This document shows, in pieces, positions 62,229 to 64,000 of a stretch of DNA of 64,000 bases. The stretch's first letter is position 1; every line of letters starts with the position of its first letter. The translations under genes were made by a program, and so were the position numbers. The notes beneath the pieces are model-generated. The model ran no database searches, was not told the DNA's origin, and saw only the letters and a program-made list of their open reading frames with translations. Location of the stretch: positions 20,190,225-20,254,224 of the forward strand of contig NC_135557.1 of assembly GCF_964340395.1 (NCBI RefSeq), read 5' to 3'. The DNA comes from Glandiceps talaboti (Eukaryota > Hemichordata > Enteropneusta > Spengelidae).

Positions 62229-62382
62229 ACATCACTGCACTTCATCACAGTGGTAATTTTACATGGGTTCCCATAGCAACACATGATCACAATGATAATT
62301 TTTCATTGGTTCCCATAGCAACACATGACCACAATGATAATTTTACATTGGTTTTCCATGGCAACATATGATCACAATGATT
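62229..62382 (+). repeat. 42-bp tandem repeat carrying X-box (RFX) motifs
   Basis: Unit GGTTCCCATAGCAACACATG, then ATCACAATGATAATTTT and CATT. GTTCCCATAGCAAC at 62267-62280 and 62309-62322 matches the X-box consensus GTHNYYATRRNAAC exactly. The third, GTTTTCCATGGCAAC at 62351-62365, has one extra base between half-sites. Function is inference. Confidence 0.7.
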
Positions 62383-64000
62383 GAATAAAAAGACAGAAAG
62401 ATAACCATAAAATATAGCTACAACATAATGATGGTAGTGCAGTGTTATCGACATTCAGAAATAAATTCTGATATTCCATTGGTAAACAAGAACCTGGATT
62501 TTATTTTAATTTATTTTATTTTATTTTTTCATATTTTTTAAAGAATTTAATGATAATGCATTCCTATACTTGGTTACCAAATATCTTCTTGTCGTTCAAT
62601 ATATTTTGATTGACAATGCACAAATATTTACATGAATATCGACATCCAGATTTTGTGACGACCAAATTCCACCGGTATTTTCTCAGGGTTAGTAAAATTA
62701 CATATTTGTTGTGCCAGGGTACAGGTATTAGAAATCTGTAATTTAACAAGATTTCCCTCGACTATTACCAGGGTTACAAAAAAAAACGATGCATATTCAT
62801 CCATACTGTGTTTTGCACTCCAAATATGCATCTACAGAAATATACAAATTTGGTGTTAACTAAATTGTAAAACGGATACCTCAAATCTGCAGTGATGTTT
62901 ATCGTAATTTTAACACGCTCTGTTCATTGTCAGGCCACTCCTAAAAAAGATGGCGTCCTTCAGAAATATACTTTGCATAATAATACATGAATTCACAGTG
63001 TTCAGACAGGGTGACTATGTCCACGACTACCTGCATAGATAAATATTAGTGAGCTGGCTTTCGTTGTAAGCACATGCTGACGCCACTTAGCCAATTAAAA
63101 TGTTGTGTCTGTTGATCGTCTAGTATGCCATTATCAATCAATATACTTATTACATAATATTAATACCAAACACACAGTTGGCATGCATTTAAATAATACA
63201 AGAATTAACCAAATTAAAAAAAAAATAGTTTTTATGCATTTTTCAAAAAATGGCACATCTGATGAAAATTTTGTCTGTGGTATGTATGTGTGTGTCATTT
63301 GCCAGGAATTTGAGGAAAGTTGTTAGCAATGTTTTAAGACATAGAAATTACCCATATGCACATGTATGTGTAGTGTCCTTGATTGATTGACACCAGACAG
63401 CAGTCAGACTTGCCATCTGAAAACAGGAGGTGAGGTCTTAATTAACATGTGTACATTACAAGCATCTCAATCTATTCCATACTTATAATATCAGCAACAT
63501 GTTTGTCGCTGGAATGACATCAGTTTGTCCACATTGTGAAGAATTCTGCAGAATTGTAAAGTAATTTGATATTAAATCCCTGTGGCTTTCTCTGATGAAT
63601 GTAATATGTAGATTTCAAGTTACACTGTATATTTCAATATATACCTCCCTAAGGTAGCTTAGAATTCACGCGAATAGGGATTTTGGATTTTGAATTTTGA
63701 ATTCTGAATTCCCCTACTCATGATGGGAAATAAATTGAAAACCCCTATTTGCATTTTTTCCAGGCTAGTGGTAAGGGAACCCTGTGCCATAAATTTTTAT
63801 TGTTTTGTCTCTGTGTCAAAGTCTTAAGTTGTAGGATCATATAGTTGGTTAATATTCATGTTGAGTCCCCAGACAGAGGGGAAATACATGTACATAAATG
63901 CTCTATTCAATACATGTAGGTGTTCTAGGTGTACAGGACAATTTCAGTAGAAATCTATTCCTTGTGTATTTGCTTTCATCACAGATCAATCAAATGTCTT
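62383..64000. other. No gene seen
   Basis: (TTTTA)n-like run near 62497-62530. AAGATGGCG at about 62947-62955 resembles a YY1 site in a slightly GC-richer patch, but no first exon is evident. The window ends inside featureless AT-rich DNA. Confidence 0.4.

Overview
This is animal nuclear DNA: AT-rich, largely CpG-poor, and dominated by introns, dispersed repeats and simple repeats. There are no long open reading frames, no bacterial gene organisation and no rRNA or tRNA gene I can recognise. Splice-site style (GTAAGT/GTGAGA donors, tract-AG acceptors), miniature inverted-repeat transposons, a non-LTR retrotransposon tail, minisatellites and long poly-G/poly-C tracts suggest a marine invertebrate such as a mollusc, brachiopod, hemichordate or lancelet. 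I cannot name the species. Almost all the longer open frames are chance frames in AT-rich DNA or frames across tandem repeats.

The one clear gene landmark is a CpG-rich island at about 19.2-21.5 kb that looks like a divergent promoter. To the right on the + strand is a first coding exon (21110-21164) with a perfect Kozak start, a hydrophobic N-terminus and a GTAAGT donor in phase 1. The best next exon I can find is 24311-24359. Joining it extends the hydrophobic stretch into a full membrane segment followed by an N-glycosylation sequon, as in a type II (signal-anchor) membrane protein. A 126-base phase 1-1 open segment at 23303-23428 is a possible cassette exon. To the left on the - strand, a probable noncoding first exon (donor at 20100) and a second exon (19599-19717, carrying a 27-codon upstream-type ORF) suggest a second gene running leftward. 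The rest of each gene is outside the window or not recognisable by eye.

Left region, 1-19 kb: mostly featureless AT-rich DNA with a few tandem repeats (a perfect 140-bp duplication, a 74-bp minisatellite, a 28-bp repeat carrying octamer motifs), MITE copies and G/C homopolymer tracts. Centre, 19.2-24.4 kb: the promoter and first exons. Right region, 24.4-64 kb: probably a long intron of the + strand gene. It holds at least three MITE families with visible target-site duplications, a 1.35-kb element with CCTGGAAA arrays, a 740-bp palindrome-rich inverted-repeat element, a LINE 3' end at 49 kb, GATA/GACA and CATA microsatellites, a 47-bp minisatellite and a tandem array of RFX-type X-boxes near 62.3 kb.

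I see no coherent undescribed multi-gene system. The most interesting material is the mobile-element families, including one with 5-6 bp target-site duplications, and the unidentified signal-anchor gene.
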